A stretch of DNA of 64,000 bases from Thermobifida alba (GTDB lineage: Bacteria; Actinomycetota; Actinomycetes; Streptosporangiales; Streptosporangiaceae), in the NCBI RefSeq assembly GCF_023208015.1, contig NZ_CP051627.1:3516422-3580421 (forward strand), read 5' to 3'. Shown piece by piece: positions 1 to 9,307 of the stretch. Position 1 is the first letter of the stretch. Each line of letters begins with the position of its first letter. The notes under the pieces are model-generated. The model worked only from the letters and a program-made list of their open reading frames with translations. It had not been told where the DNA came from and searched no databases. The translations under genes and the position numbers were made by a program.

Positions 1-135
1 CCGTGGACGGTGCCGCTCGCGTTCGCCACGATGGTGGTGGTCTCACTGCGCGGCCAGGCTCCGCCGTGGTCGCGGACCGCGATGCTCCGCCTGCACCTGG
101 ACGAGCCTCCCCGCAGCGATCCTCCGAACCGTTAG
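1..135 (+). CDS. C-terminal end of a probable sodium:solute symporter (5' end outside window)
   Basis: Frame 1 is open from the first base to a TAG at 133-135 and encodes 44 residues. They begin with a hydrophobic stretch (PWTVPLAFATMVVVSL), then a short basic/polar tail ending near MLRLHLDEPP. This looks like the last transmembrane segment and cytoplasmic tail of a solute:sodium symporter (SSS family). The next two genes are a DUF485 protein and a complete acetate-type symporter, and actinobacteria often carry two such symporters side by side. Only the tail is visible, so the family call rests on character and context. Confidence 0.5.
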   Translation, partial: PWTVPLAFATMVVVSLRGQAPPWSRTAMLRLHLDEPPRSDPPNR

Positions 136-408
136 GGCCCGGCGGGCGTCCACTCCTGCGGGAGCCCCCGCCGCCACGGCCCTGCGCACCCCTGTGCGCC
201 CGCCTCCCCGACGGCGACCGGGGGTGGTCCCACCGCTGCGGACCGCTGCGGCACGTTCGTATGCCGTTCGTCGACCGTTGGTCGTGCGCCTCGTCGCACC
301 TCTCGTCCTTCGAGCTTCCGGGTCTTATCGCCCCTACCCCGGCACGCCTACTGTGGCGCAAGCCACATGTGTTCTCCCGCACATCCTCACTGCTGGGGAG
401 GTCCACCC

Positions 409-759
409 GTGACCCATACCGAGTACGGAAAACCCGTCCGACAGCGCCCCGAACCCGACTGGGAGGCGGTGCAGGCCAGTCCCGACTTCGCGGAACTACG
501 CCGGCGGCTGCGCGTCTTCGTGTTCCCGATGACCGCCTTCTTCATCGTCTGGTACCTGCTCTACGTGCTGGTCGCCGCCTACGCGTCCGACTTCATGGCG
601 ATCAGCCTCGTCGGCAACATCAACGTCGGCCTCGTCTTCGGCCTGCTCCAGTTCGTGTCGACCTTCGTCATCACCGGCCTGTACGTGCGCTACGCCGGCG
701 GTCGCCTCGACCCCATCGCGGACAAGATCCGTCACGAGATCGAAGGTGAGGACAAGTGA
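409..759 (+). CDS. DUF485 membrane protein, partner of the acetate symporter
   Basis: This 116-residue protein has a polar N-terminus (about 1-40) and two predicted membrane helices (about 44-65 and 75-100), followed by a short charged tail. This is the DUF485 layout, small membrane proteins encoded just before ActP-type symporters. I chose the GTG at 409 because GGGGAGG lies 7 bases upstream; a longer reading from 367 has no comparable ribosome site. Its TGA overlaps the GTG of the next gene in GTGA, so the two are probably translationally coupled and act together in monocarboxylate uptake. The precise role of DUF485 is not established. Confidence 0.85.
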   Translation: MTHTEYGKPVRQRPEPDWEAVQASPDFAELRRRLRVFVFPMTAFFIVWYLLYVLVAAYASDFMAISLVGNINVGLVFGLLQFVSTFVITGLYVRYAGGRLDPIADKIRHEIEGEDK

Positions 760-2369
760 CCGACATGCAGTTCGCGCAGGTCCTGGACTCCGTCAACCCT
801 GCCCTCAACTTCAGTGTCTTCGCCGCGTTCGTCCTGATCACCCTGGTGATCGTGTTCCGGGCGAGCCGCAACTCCAAGACCGCCGCCGACTACTACGCGG
901 CCGGCCGGTCCTTCAGCGGCGCGCAGAACGGTCTGGCGATCGCGGGCGACTACCTGTCCGCCGCGTCCTTCCTCGGCATCTGCGGCGCCATCGCCGTCAA
1001 CGGCTACGACGGCTTCCTCTACTCGATCGGCTTCCTGGTGGCCTGGCTGGTGGCGCTGCTGCTCGTCGCCGAGCTGATGCGCAACACCGCCAAGTTCACC
1101 ATGGGCGACGTGCTGGCCTTCCGCATGCGGCAGCGTCCCATCCGCGCCGCGGCGGCCATCTCCACCCTCGCGGTCTCCTTCTTCTACCTGCTGGCCCAGA
1201 TGGCCGGTGCAGGCGCGCTGGTCAACCTGCTGCTGGGCATCGAGGGCGAAGCCGCGCAGAACGCGATCATCGCCACCGTCGGCGTCGTGATGATCCTGTA
1301 CGTGCTCGTCGGCGGCATGCGCGGCACCACCTGGGTGCAGATCATCAAGGCGGCGCTGCTCATCGCGGGCGCGGCGGGGATGACCCTGTGGGTGCTGGGC
1401 ATGTACGGGTTCAACTTCTCCTCCCTGCTCGCCGACGCGGTGGCCATGGAGGGCGGCAAGGGCGAAGCGCTGCTGGCCCCCGGCGCCCAGTACGGCGTCA
1501 ACGCGCTCACCAAGCTCGACTTCCTGTCGCTGGGCCTGGCGCTGGTGCTGGGCACCGCCGGCCTGCCGCACGTGCTGATGCGCTTCTACACGGTGCCCAC
1601 CGCCAAGGAGGCGCGCCGCTCGGTGGTCTGGGCGATCAGCCTGATCGGCCTGTTCTACCTGTTCACCCTGGTGCTGGGCTACGCCTCGGGCGCGCTGGTG
1701 GGCGCCGAGGAGATCGCGTCGGCCCCCGGCGGCGTGAACTCGGCGGCTCCGCTGCTGGCGCTGGCCCTGGGCGGCCCGGTGCTGCTCGGCTTCATCGCCG
1801 CGGTGGCCTTCGCCACCATCCTCGCGGTGGTCGCGGGCCTGACCATCACCGCGTCGGCGTCGTTCGCGCACGACGTCTACTCCAACGTGGTGAAGAAGGG
1901 CAACACCACCCCCGGCAGCGAGGTTCGGGTGGCCCGGATCACCTCCCTGGTGATCGGTGCGGTGGCCATCGTCGGCGGCATCTTCGCCAAGGAGCAGAAC
2001 GTGGCGTTCCTGGTGGCGCTGGCCTTCGCGGTCGCCGCCTCGGCGAACCTGCCGACCATCCTCTACACGCTGTTCTGGAAGCGCTTCAACACCCAGGGCG
2101 CGCTGTGGAGCATCTACGGCGGTCTGATCGTCACGATCACGCTGATCGTGTTCTCCCCGGCGGTGTCCGGCTCGGAGAAGGCGATGTTCCCGGACCTGGA
2201 CTTCGCGTTCTTCCCGCTGTCCAACCCGGGTCTGGTCTCCATCCCGCTGGCCTTCTTCCTCGGCTGGCTCGGCACCGTGCTCTCCAAGGAGCACGACGCC
2301 AAGAAGCAGGCCGAGATGGAGGTCCGGTCCCTCACCGGCGCCGGAGCGGAGAAAGCCGTCTCCCACTGA
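756..2369 (+). CDS. actP: Cation/acetate symporter, ActP-like (SSS family)
   Basis: A 537-residue integral membrane protein with about 13 hydrophobic segments. Early features are typical of the SSS family: the A-A-D-Y-Y-A-A-G-R sequence near residue 42 and the G-D-Y-L-S-A-A-S-F segment that follows, matching the ActP acetate/glycolate permease group. The C-terminus is a charged cytoplasmic tail rich in Lys and Glu. It should import acetate or another short monocarboxylate with a cation. The start is the GTG overlapping the DUF485 stop. A strong terminator hairpin follows 13 bases after the stop, so this gene closes the operon. Confidence 0.88.
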   Translation: MTDMQFAQVLDSVNPALNFSVFAAFVLITLVIVFRASRNSKTAADYYAAGRSFSGAQNGLAIAGDYLSAASFLGICGAIAVNGYDGFLYSIGFLVAWLVALLLVAELMRNTAKFTMGDVLAFRMRQRPIRAAAAISTLAVSFFYLLAQMAGAGALVNLLLGIEGEAAQNAIIATVGVVMILYVLVGGMRGTTWVQIIKAALLIAGAAGMTLWVLGMYGFNFSSLLADAVAMEGGKGEALLAPGAQYGVNALTKLDFLSLGLALVLGTAGLPHVLMRFYTVPTAKEARRSVVWAISLIGLFYLFTLVLGYASGALVGAEEIASAPGGVNSAAPLLALALGGPVLLGFIAAVAFATILAVVAGLTITASASFAHDVYSNVVKKGNTTPGSEVRVARITSLVIGAVAIVGGIFAKEQNVAFLVALAFAVAASANLPTILYTLFWKRFNTQGALWSIYGGLIVTITLIVFSPAVSGSEKAMFPDLDFAFFPLSNPGLVSIPLAFFLGWLGTVLSKEHDAKKQAEMEVRSLTGAGAEKAVSH

Positions 2370-2382
2370 CCAGCCACAACAC

Positions 2383-2421
2383 GAGACCGCCCCGGAGCCT
2401 CCTCCCCTCCGGGGCGGTCTC
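2383..2421 (+). terminator. Intrinsic terminator after the symporter gene
   Basis: A perfect 15-bp inverted repeat (arms 2383-2397 and 2407-2421, loop 9 bases) lies just after the stop of the acetate symporter and is followed by a short CCCTTT run. Confidence 0.8.
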
Positions 2422-2573
2422 CCTTTCCCGACCGTCTGTTCTGACACCAGGGCCATGCCCGACGCGCAGTGTGACTCCGGGGACATGATCGCGACGGTGG
2501 ACCAGGGCGCCCCGAAGAGACGAAGTTTCGCGAACCGCCACCTCGACACGCCAACCCGTGGTCAAATTACCCT

Positions 2574-3803
2574 ATGCAATCGGGAGATTACTCTTATGCG
2601 ATAAGCCCAGCTCACAGACTCTCCCATAGCGGTACCGCCCCCCTGGTGGCCCTGTGCGTCACCGTCACCCTCAGCCGCGGCGTGCTGTACTACGCCTTCC
2701 CCGTACTGGCCCTGCCCATCACCGCCGACACCGGTTGGCCGCTCGCGGCGACCACGGTCGTGTTCTCCCTCTCCCAGGTCGTGGCGGCGGTGACCGGAAT
2801 CCCCGTGGGCCGGTGGCTGGACCGGCGGGGCCCGCGCGTGGTCATGACCCTCGGCGCCGCCGTCGCCGCCCCCGCCCTGGTCGTCGTCGCGCTCGCACCG
2901 GACCTGTGGTGCTTCGCCGCGGGATGGCTCGTGGCGGGCTCGACGATGGCCGCCCTGTCCTACTCCCCCGCGTTCGCCGCGCTCACCCGCTGGCACGGCC
3001 CCGACCGGTTACGGGCGCTGACCACGCTGACCCTGACCGCCGGGCTCGCCAGCACGATCTTCGCGCCCCTGGCCGCCGCCCTGGAAGACTGGCTGGGCTG
3101 GCGGGGCACCTACCTGGTGCTGGCGGCGGCCCTGCTGGTCACCGCCGTGCCACTGCACGCCCTCGCGCTGCGCCTCCCCTGGCCGCCGCTCCCCGCTCCC
3201 CCGCCGGAAGAGGCCGCACCCGACTCCGACACCGTCCGCTCCGTCCTGCGCAGCCGCGCCTTCGTCGCCCTGACCGGCGCACTGGCCCTGGCCGCCTTCG
3301 GCGCCTACGCGGTCCCGATGAACCTGGTGCCGCTGCTGGCCGAGCGCGGCCAGGACACGGGCGTCGCGGCGTGGGTGCTGAGCGTCGGCGGACTCGGCCA
3401 ACTGCTCGGCCGGATCGCCTACGGCCCGCTGCACCGGCGCACCGGCGTCCGCACCTGCTCGGTCGCCGTCCTCGCGCTCTGCGCGTCCACCGTTCTGCTG
3501 TTCGCCGCGGTCCCCGGCCCGGCCGCGGCGCTGTTCGCCGTCTCCGCGCTGGCGGGCGCCGGACGCGGACTGTTCATCCTGTTCCAGGCCACCGCCGTCA
3601 GCGACCGGTGGGGAACCGCCCGCTACGGGACCCTCAGCGGTGTCCTGCACACCCCGGCGACCATCGCCATCGCCCTGGGCCCCGGGGCGGGCACGCTGCT
3701 CGCCGACCTCCTCGGCAGCTATCCGGCACTCTTCGTCCTGCTCGCGGCGGTCACGGCGACCGGAACCGTCCTGGCGGCGTGGTCGCTCCCCTCCCGCCGC
3801 TGA
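2574..3803 (+). CDS. MFS transporter
   Basis: A 409-residue protein with 12 hydrophobic segments and a proline-rich central loop at about 200-218, the usual 6+6 major facilitator layout. The loop after helix 2 reads G-R-W-L-D-R-R-G-P-R, the MFS signature between helices 2 and 3. The substrate cannot be told from sequence; the shape resembles small actinobacterial drug or metabolite exporters. The ATG at 2574 lies in a locally AT-rich stretch with no clear ribosome site, so the message may be leaderless. The gene converges on the flavoprotein gene below. Confidence 0.85.
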   Translation: MQSGDYSYAISPAHRLSHSGTAPLVALCVTVTLSRGVLYYAFPVLALPITADTGWPLAATTVVFSLSQVVAAVTGIPVGRWLDRRGPRVVMTLGAAVAAPALVVVALAPDLWCFAAGWLVAGSTMAALSYSPAFAALTRWHGPDRLRALTTLTLTAGLASTIFAPLAAALEDWLGWRGTYLVLAAALLVTAVPLHALALRLPWPPLPAPPPEEAAPDSDTVRSVLRSRAFVALTGALALAAFGAYAVPMNLVPLLAERGQDTGVAAWVLSVGGLGQLLGRIAYGPLHRRTGVRTCSVAVLALCASTVLLFAAVPGPAAALFAVSALAGAGRGLFILFQATAVSDRWGTARYGTLSGVLHTPATIAIALGPGAGTLLADLLGSYPALFVLLAAVTATGTVLAAWSLPSRR

Positions 3804-3870
3804 CGGCGCCGCCGCGGCCCCGCCCACCGGCCCCGGCGTCCCCCGTGCCGTCGCGGACCGGTGCCGAGCG

Positions 3871-4950
3871 TCAGGGGTCCGCCCGCAGTGCCGCGGTGAT
3901 CTCGGCGACCGCGTTCCTGGCGGCCCGGCCCGCGCCGATGATCGTGGCCGACGCCGGACCGGTCCAGTCGCCGTAGCCCACCAGGTGCAGCCGCGGTTCG
4001 GCCGTGCTGCGGGTCCCCTCCGTGGCGATCCGCCCGTGCGGGCCGCGCAGCCCCAGCGGCGCCAGGTGGTCCAGCACCGGGCGGAACCCGGTGCACCACA
4101 GCACGGCGTCGAAGTCGTGGGCGGTTCCGTCCGGCCACACCGCCCCGCGCTCGGTCAGCCGCGCGAACACCGGTTCGGCCTTCAGCACGCCCCGCTCGCG
4201 CGCCTCCCGCACCGGGGGCACCACCACGATGCCACCGGGCTGCTCCCCCGTCCCGCCGTCGCCGTCCGCTCCCGCGGCGCGGGCCCGCAACTGCCGGGTG
4301 GCGGCGTCGAACAGCACCCGTCCGTCCACGTCGTCGGGGAGGAAGCGGGGCGGACGCAGCGTCGCCCACACGGTGTCGGCGACCAGCGACAGCTCGGCGA
4401 GGATCTGCGCCGCCGAGTTGCCGCCGCCCACGACGAGCACCCGCTGCCCCGCGAACGGGTCGGGACGCCGGTAGTCGACCGTGTGCCACTGCCTTCCGGC
4501 GAAGACGTCGCGGCCCGGATAGTGCGGGACGTACGGGGCACGCCAGGTCCCGGTGGCGCTCACCACGGCACGCGCCCGCCACGTCCCCGCGTCGGACTCC
4601 ACGGCCAGCCGCCGCCCGGCGCGGCGCACCGCCGTCACCCGCACCGGGCGGCGCACCGGCAGCGCGTAGCGCTTCTCGTAGGCGGTGAGGTAGCGCACCA
4701 CGTGGTCGGCGGTCGGATACTCCTCCCCCTCCTGCTCCGGCATCCACCAGCCGGGCAGCGGGCTGTGCTCGGCGGCCGAGAACAGCCGCAGCGAATCCCA
4801 GTAGTGCTGCCAGGACCCGCCGGGGCGGTGCTCGGCGTCGAGGATGACGTGGGTGAGGCCGGAGCGGCGCAGGAAGTACCCGGCGGCCAGGCCCGCCTGG
4901 CCGCCGCCGACCACGACGACGTCGTACTCCCCGGGCTCCGGCGTCAGCAC
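3871..4950 (-). CDS. FAD/NAD(P)-dependent flavoprotein monooxygenase-like (CzcO/YUCCA type)
   Basis: About 359 residues. The N-terminus has a classical FAD-binding Rossmann motif ([15 protein letters not shown]), and a second dinucleotide motif ([12 protein letters not shown]) about 150 residues later should bind NAD(P)H. A W-C-T-G-F-R-P segment near the C-terminus is typical of the same class. These enzymes are single-component flavin monooxygenases, sometimes annotated as K+ transport-linked flavoproteins; the substrate is unknown. I use the GTG at 4950, right before the Rossmann fold. The frame stays open to 5130, but that extension is Arg/Pro-rich and overlaps the 3' end of the erm gene, so it is probably not translated. 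Confidence 0.8.
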   Translation of the reverse strand: MLTPEPGEYDVVVVGGGQAGLAAGYFLRRSGLTHVILDAEHRPGGSWQHYWDSLRLFSAAEHSPLPGWWMPEQEGEEYPTADHVVRYLTAYEKRYALPVRRPVRVTAVRRAGRRLAVESDAGTWRARAVVSATGTWRAPYVPHYPGRDVFAGRQWHTVDYRRPDPFAGQRVLVVGGGNSAAQILAELSLVADTVWATLRPPRFLPDDVDGRVLFDAATRQLRARAAGADGDGGTGEQPGGIVVVPPVREARERGVLKAEPVFARLTERGAVWPDGTAHDFDAVLWCTGFRPVLDHLAPLGLRGPHGRIATEGTRSTAEPRLHLVGYGDWTGPASATIIGAGRAARNAVAEITAALRADP

Positions 4951-5107
4951 GGCCGACGGGAGCCGCGCGTCCGGCCGGGGGCGCGGCGGCCCCGCGGCCC
5001 GGGCTCCAACGGCGTCGTCGGGTGGCACAGGCCGGTCCGCCCCGGGGCACGCAGCGGGCCGCCGGACAGCTCGACCACGGCTTCGTCGCCGCCTCGACCA
5101 GCGGAGA

Positions 5108-5947
5108 TCACCATTCTTCGATATGACCATCCCGCCGCGAGGCCGTCAAACCCCTGGGCCGCGGCCCGGCCGGGTCCGCGTCCGGCCGCACCCGCGTCCA
5201 CAGGTCGGCCCACTGCCGCGCGGTGAGGTCCCTGGGCAGCGCGTGCGGGGACACCCGGTGGGCGCGCAGCCAGCCGCGCAGCACGGGACGGGGAACCTGC
5301 CCGGTCCGGAGGAGGATCTCGCCGAGGCCGCGGCCCGGCCCGGTGAACACCCGGGACACGAACCGCTGGTACCCCTTCCGGTCAGCGACCAGGGGCTCGG
5401 GTCTGCGGGTGGCGGTGAGCAGGCCGCCGTCGACCGAGGGGACCGGCCGGAACGCGCGGGCGGGAATCCGCGCGTGGACGGCGAACTCGTACCAGGGCCA
5501 CCAGGAGGCGGTCAGCAGCGTCGCGCCGCCGACCCCGGCCCGGCGGCGCGCGACCTCCCACTGCACCACCAGGACCGCGGTGCGCCAGTGCGGCGCCGCG
5601 AGCAGGCGCCGCAGCGCGGCCGTGGTGAGGTGGAACGGGAGGTTGCCGACGACGACGTGCGGGACGTTCGGCAGCCGGAACCGCAGCAGGTCGTCGTTGA
5701 CGACGGTGACGTTCCCGGTGACGCGCCGCCGCAGCCGCCGGGCGCGCCGGGGGTCGAGTTCGACGGCCGTGACGGGGCGGCCCAGCCGGCCCAGGGGGAC
5801 GGTGAGGGCGCCGTCGCCCGCGGCGAGCTCGACGATCGGCCCGCGGGTCGCGGCGACGAGGCGTTGGATGTCGGCGATGACCGCCCGGTCGGTGAGGAAG
5901 TTCTGACCGAGTTCGTGGCGTCCGCCGTGACGGGAAGGAGAGGACAT
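5108..5947 (-). CDS. erm: 23S rRNA (adenine-N6)-dimethyltransferase, Erm family
   Basis: A 279-residue class I SAM methyltransferase. It has the Erm/KsgA opening L-G-Q-N-F-L-T-D (residues 13-20), SAM motif I around 39-50 ([12 protein letters not shown]), the acidic V-E-L-D end of strand 2 (62-65), and the catalytic N-L-P-F at 102-105. Erm enzymes mono- or dimethylate A2058 of 23S rRNA and give macrolide-lincosamide-streptogramin B resistance. I prefer Erm to KsgA because of the H-E-L-G-Q-N-F-L start, the F in NLPF and the basic Arg/Pro-rich C-terminal tail seen in actinomycete Erm proteins. It seems to be a single-gene unit; about 100 bases upstream could hold a leader, but I cannot show attenuation. 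Confidence 0.85.
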   Translation of the reverse strand: MSSPSRHGGRHELGQNFLTDRAVIADIQRLVAATRGPIVELAAGDGALTVPLGRLGRPVTAVELDPRRARRLRRRVTGNVTVVNDDLLRFRLPNVPHVVVGNLPFHLTTAALRRLLAAPHWRTAVLVVQWEVARRRAGVGGATLLTASWWPWYEFAVHARIPARAFRPVPSVDGGLLTATRRPEPLVADRKGYQRFVSRVFTGPGRGLGEILLRTGQVPRPVLRGWLRAHRVSPHALPRDLTARQWADLWTRVRPDADPAGPRPRGLTASRRDGHIEEW

Positions 5948-6096
5948 GGGTGTGGCTCCGCGTGGCAGGTGGAGCCGGGCAGCGTGAGGCGCCGCACCGG
6001 CGTGGGACCCGGATGCTGCGAATGCACCCATGCGAGGCATCGTAACAGGACCCCGGGGCGGCGGCACCTCGTTTTTCCGCCGCCCGGACCGCGTGG

Positions 6097-6846
6097 TCAG
6101 CCGCCGTGCGGCGGCTGCGGGTACTGCGGGTGGGGGCCGCCGTACGGGTGCGGCGGGTGCGGGGGGAAGGCCGGGGGCTGCGGCGGGTAGAGGGCGTGGA
6201 GTTGCTTCTCGTCGATGACCACGGTCTTGACGAGTTTGTCGTGCAGGCACTGCCGCCCCGGCCGGTCCCACAGCATCCACAGCACGTTGAGCTGGGCGAG
6301 CACGGGAAACCAGCTGATCGGATAGTAGATGCTCGGGGAGTAGCACAGCGCCCGCAGCGCGGCCCGCCCGGAGGGGAGGCGGCCTCCGTCGGCGGCGTCG
6401 ACGATCCGCAGGCCCAGCAGGCGCTTGCCGACGGTCTGGCCGGCCGCGCGGACCATCAGCCACTCGTAGCAGAACCCCGAACCGACCAGCGCCCCCACCA
6501 GGATGGGCGCCTGCCACAGGGGCGCGTTGTCCATGTCGCCGCCGTTGAGCAGCAGGAGGCCGGCGGTCGCCGCCAGTCCGGCCACGATGTTGCAGAAGAA
6601 CGCCACGAATCCGTCGATGATGCGGGCGAGCAGGCGCATGAAGGGGTCGGCGAGCGGCAGCACCGGCGGATGCCCCGGCGCGGGGGACGGCACCTGGTAG
6701 AGCCGGTCCGGGGGCGTCTGCGCCGCCACGACCCGGGGGTGGGCCGCCGCGGGCGGTCCCGGCGGGTGGGGGGCCGGAGGCGGCGGGGTGAACTGCGGTA
6801 CGCCGTCCCCGGGCGGGGGCGGCGGTGTGGGCTGTTGGGGATGCAC
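6097..6846 (-). CDS. RDD family membrane protein with proline-rich ends
   Basis: About 249 residues. The first 65 or so are almost entirely Pro, Gln, Ala and His. Then comes an RDD domain with three or four hydrophobic segments, the characteristic R-I-I-D pair near its start and G-Q-T-V-G-K-R-L-L-G-L-R in the middle. The C-terminus is again Pro/His/Tyr-rich. RDD proteins are small inner-membrane proteins; some have been linked to cation exchange, but the function here is unknown. I use the GTG at 6846, which has GGGAAAG at a good distance; an upstream GTG at 6894 would add 16 residues without a visible ribosome site. Confidence 0.75.
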   Translation of the reverse strand: MHPQQPTPPPPPGDGVPQFTPPPPAPHPPGPPAAAHPRVVAAQTPPDRLYQVPSPAPGHPPVLPLADPFMRLLARIIDGFVAFFCNIVAGLAATAGLLLLNGGDMDNAPLWQAPILVGALVGSGFCYEWLMVRAAGQTVGKRLLGLRIVDAADGGRLPSGRAALRALCYSPSIYYPISWFPVLAQLNVLWMLWDRPGRQCLHDKLVKTVVIDEKQLHALYPPQPPAFPPHPPHPYGGPHPQYPQPPHGG

Positions 6847-7300
6847 GGGTTTCTTTCCCTGTGTTCTCGGGGTGAGGGGCGGTCCGCCGTTCACGGGGTG
6901 CGGCGGCGCGGGCGGCCGACTCGAAACCGCGGTGGTCGTCCCCGGCCGGTGGCGCCCCCGGGGCGGACCCGGGCGTCGCGGCGGTGCCGGGCGTGACCGG
7001 GACCGCCGCGGTGTTCGGCGCCCCGCCCGGACAGTGGGCGGTGTCCTCTCCGGACCGTCCCCGCGCCGTCTTCGCGGGAGCCGGCGCGGGAGTCGGCGCG
7101 CTCCCCACCGTAACGTTCACGATTCCGGCGTCCAACGCCGCTGACCGCATGCGGCCAGGTGGGACCGCGTGGCGCCGCCGTGCCCTGACCTTCCTCTTCG
7201 GAAGGCACAACCCCGGTCTTACGCCCCCGGATGCCGCATCCGGCCCGAAAACCCGTTACGCTTAAGGGACGTGTATGGCACCCTGGGCGGTGCGGCACGC

Positions 7301-7376
7301 GGGCCATTAGCTCAACTGGCAGAGCAGCGGACTTTTAATCCGCGGGTTCAGGGTTCGATCCCCTGGTGGCCCACCA
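7301..7376 (+). tRNA. tRNA-Lys (anticodon TTT), CCA encoded
   Basis: A complete cloverleaf can be drawn. The acceptor arms GGGCCAT and GTGGCCC pair with one G-T wobble; the D-loop carries TAGCTCAACTGGCAGAGCA; the anticodon loop is CTTTTAA, giving TTT; the T-arm is GGGTTCGATCCCC. The CCA is encoded at 7374-7376. It is the last clearly core feature before the accessory region, and tRNA 3' ends are common integration points, but I found no repeat of this 3' end further right. Confidence 0.97.
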
Positions 7377-7378
7377 CA

Positions 7379-7425
7379 AAACCCCAGGTCAGAGCCGGTT
7401 TCGTCGGCTCCGCGGCCTGGGGTTT
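7379..7425 (+). terminator. Branched hairpin behind tRNA-Lys
   Basis: A perfect 10-bp outer stem (7379-7388 with 7416-7425) encloses a perfect 6-bp inner stem (7392-7397 with 7405-7410). The 3' arm ends in GGGGTTT. Its position two bases after the tRNA suggests a terminator for the tRNA transcript. Confidence 0.7.
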
Positions 7426-7510
7426 CGCGCTGTGTCGGCTCCGTGTCGGCTCTTAAGTTCGCACCTCCAACGTCCGCGCGGGCCGACCCCTTACTCGCGG
7501 GTTCTCCACG

Positions 7511-8041
7511 TCATCGGAGGCAACCGGCAGCGGCCATCCATGTGCCCTGTTCTGCCGCGATCAGGTAGGGGCGGACGAGTGGTCCGGGGTCGTCGTCTTC
7601 GACGCCCGCGGATCGGCGGGGGGTGGGAACCGCGGCCGGTTCGGTTCCGCGGTGGCGTCCCCGGTAGGGCTGTCTGTTCGGCCCGGGGCCGGGAGCAGGG
7701 TTTTGGTGGTCGCGCTGGGCGGCCCACTGGCGGATCAGTGCGGCGAGTTGGTGGTCTGCCGGGTCCTGGCCCGGCTTCTCGACCGGTCGCTGGATGGGCG
7801 GGGCGCCCTCGACCGTCGCGGAAGGAACGCGGCCGCGCGGGACTCGCACCGGCGTGGGCTGTCGGATTTCGGCTGCGATGTCCGCTGCCCGGGTCCTGGC
7901 TCTTGGGCGGGGCTGCTGGGTCGCGGCGGGTTCGTTGACGAAGAGGTGTCGCAGGAGTGCGCCCAGCCACTGGCAGGCCCGCCAGAACGGACCTGGCGGT
8001 TTCGGTTTCCGATGCCGGGCAGCACCGATACGCTGTGCCAT
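7511..8041 (-). CDS. Hypothetical protein, Pro/Arg-rich
   Basis: A 176-residue protein I do not recognise. It has a short hydrophobic stretch at about 19-35, then a long Arg/Pro/Ala-rich, probably disordered middle, and ends with a more ordered segment R-P-Y-L-I-A-A-E-Q. Start ATG at 8041 has AGGTGG a few bases upstream. It lies 88 bases downstream of the aminotransferase-like gene on the same strand and is probably the last member of that three-gene set. The opposite strand is also open here, so some doubt remains. Confidence 0.55.
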   Translation of the reverse strand: MAQRIGAARHRKPKPPGPFWRACQWLGALLRHLFVNEPAATQQPRPRARTRAADIAAEIRQPTPVRVPRGRVPSATVEGAPPIQRPVEKPGQDPADHQLAALIRQWAAQRDHQNPAPGPGPNRQPYRGRHRGTEPAAVPTPRRSAGVEDDDPGPLVRPYLIAAEQGTWMAAAGCLR

Positions 8042-8129
8042 GTCACCACCTGTGCTCTCAGGTCGGAGGCCGTGCCCCGGAGGCGGTTGCTGCGCCTGCC
8101 GGGGTCTTGGTTTTTCTCGGGTCGGGGGT

Positions 8130-9307
8130 TCAGCGGCCGCCGTGCGCCGTCTCGGCGCAGGCGTGGTCGAAGGCTGCGGCCAGGTGCTCGGCGATGGCCT
8201 CCAGTTGTTCGCTGGTACTGGTGAGCGGCGGGGTCAGGCGCAGGCCCGTCTGCCCGTGGGTAAGGCCCAGGAGCAGGTCGCGGTCGCGGCCGCCGCGACC
8301 ACCGCCTCGACCGGGGGTGCGGGGGCGGTGTCGGTGGCCAGCGGTACCACCTGCAGGTCCAAGCCGTAGCGGGTGGTGTGGATGCGGTCGGCCAGGCGGC
8401 GTTCGATCTGGTCGGCGAGGAAGGCCCCGGCCTTGGCGGCCTGCGCGCTCAGCGCGTGGCCGGTGAGGTGGTGCAGGACCTCGGCGGCCACGCTCGCGGC
8501 GAAAGGATGCGGATCCTGGTCGGGACAGTGGTCGGCCGCGTGCTCGACGGCGGCGGCCAGGCGCGGGGCGGCCAGGAGGACGCCGCAGGCGCCGTAGCCG
8601 GCCACCAGGCTGTCGCCCAAAGCCGCCGCGTCGGGGCGCGCATCAGCGGGCAGGCCGCCCAGCAGGGTCAGCGCCCCGGAACGCCCCAGACCCACAGGGG
8701 TCTCGTCCCAGGCCAGGACAAGACCGTACTCGTCGCACAGTCCCCGCAGCTTTCGCATCGTCTCGACCTCGGGCGGCACGGCGGTCAGCAGGCGCACCAC
8801 GATTCCTTGGACCGGTGTGCCGGTGGCGTGTGCGCGGTCGATGGCCCAGCGCACCCGCTCCACCAGATCTCCTGTGGTGACCGGGGCCGGCACGGCGGAT
8901 GCGTCCCGGCTGCTGCTTCCGGTGAGGCGGAGGCGGGCCGGGCCGTGGTCGAACACGACGTGCACGAGTGCACCGCTTTGCCCGCCGGGGCCGGTGGCGG
9001 CGATGCGGGCCAGGCTGTCGGCCGCCCGCGTCCCGGAGGCCACCAGGACCGCGTGCGCCATCCCGGTCACGGCGTGCAGGTCCGCAACCAGCAGCAGTTC
9101 GGCCAGGGCCGTGTACCCCTCGGGCAGCAGCGGCAGCCGGGCGGTACGGGCCAGAGCACGCAGCGGATCCCAGCCATAGCCCAAAATCACCCGGTCACCG
9201 GCGGCGGTGGCATCCAGCAGCCACCGCCCGTCCACGGTGCACACACAGGCCCCGTCCCCACCAGCAGCCACCCGCCGCTGCTCGGCGGGGCGTGTCTTCA
9301 GGGTCAT
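8130..9307 (-). pseudogene. Class-III aminotransferase-like gene, no PLP lysine, frameshifted near its 3' end
   Basis: From the ATG at 9307 the frame runs 357 codons to a stop at 8234. It carries a class III (ornithine/diaminobutyrate type) aminotransferase fold, including the D-E-T-P-V-G-L-G-R-S-G segment that binds the cofactor ring. The segment that should carry the Schiff-base lysine reads A-L-G-D-S-L-V-A-G-Y-G, with Asp at residue 232. The normal C-terminus (L-R-L-T-P-P-L followed by an amphipathic helix) is present but in another frame that ends at 8130, so one frameshift lies at about 8270-8300. Loss of lysine and a frameshift together suggest a dead or repurposed gene; a sequencing error could explain only the frameshift. 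The start overlaps the previous stop in ATGA. Confidence 0.7.

Noticed and set aside
732-2549. A 605-codon minus-strand frame opposite the acetate symporter
   Set aside because: It is rich in Asp, Gly, Arg and His with no domain, typical of the antisense of a high-GC gene, and the plus strand encodes a clear symporter.
5108-5947. KsgA (16S rRNA dimethyltransferase) instead of Erm
   Set aside because: The H-E-L-G-Q-N-F-L start, NLPF motif and basic C-terminal tail fit Erm better; KsgA is normally in another gene context in actinobacteria.
7344-7376. tRNA-Lys 3' end as an attachment site of an integrated element
   Set aside because: No integrase gene and no second copy of the tRNA 3' end were found anywhere to the right, so I did not annotate an att site.
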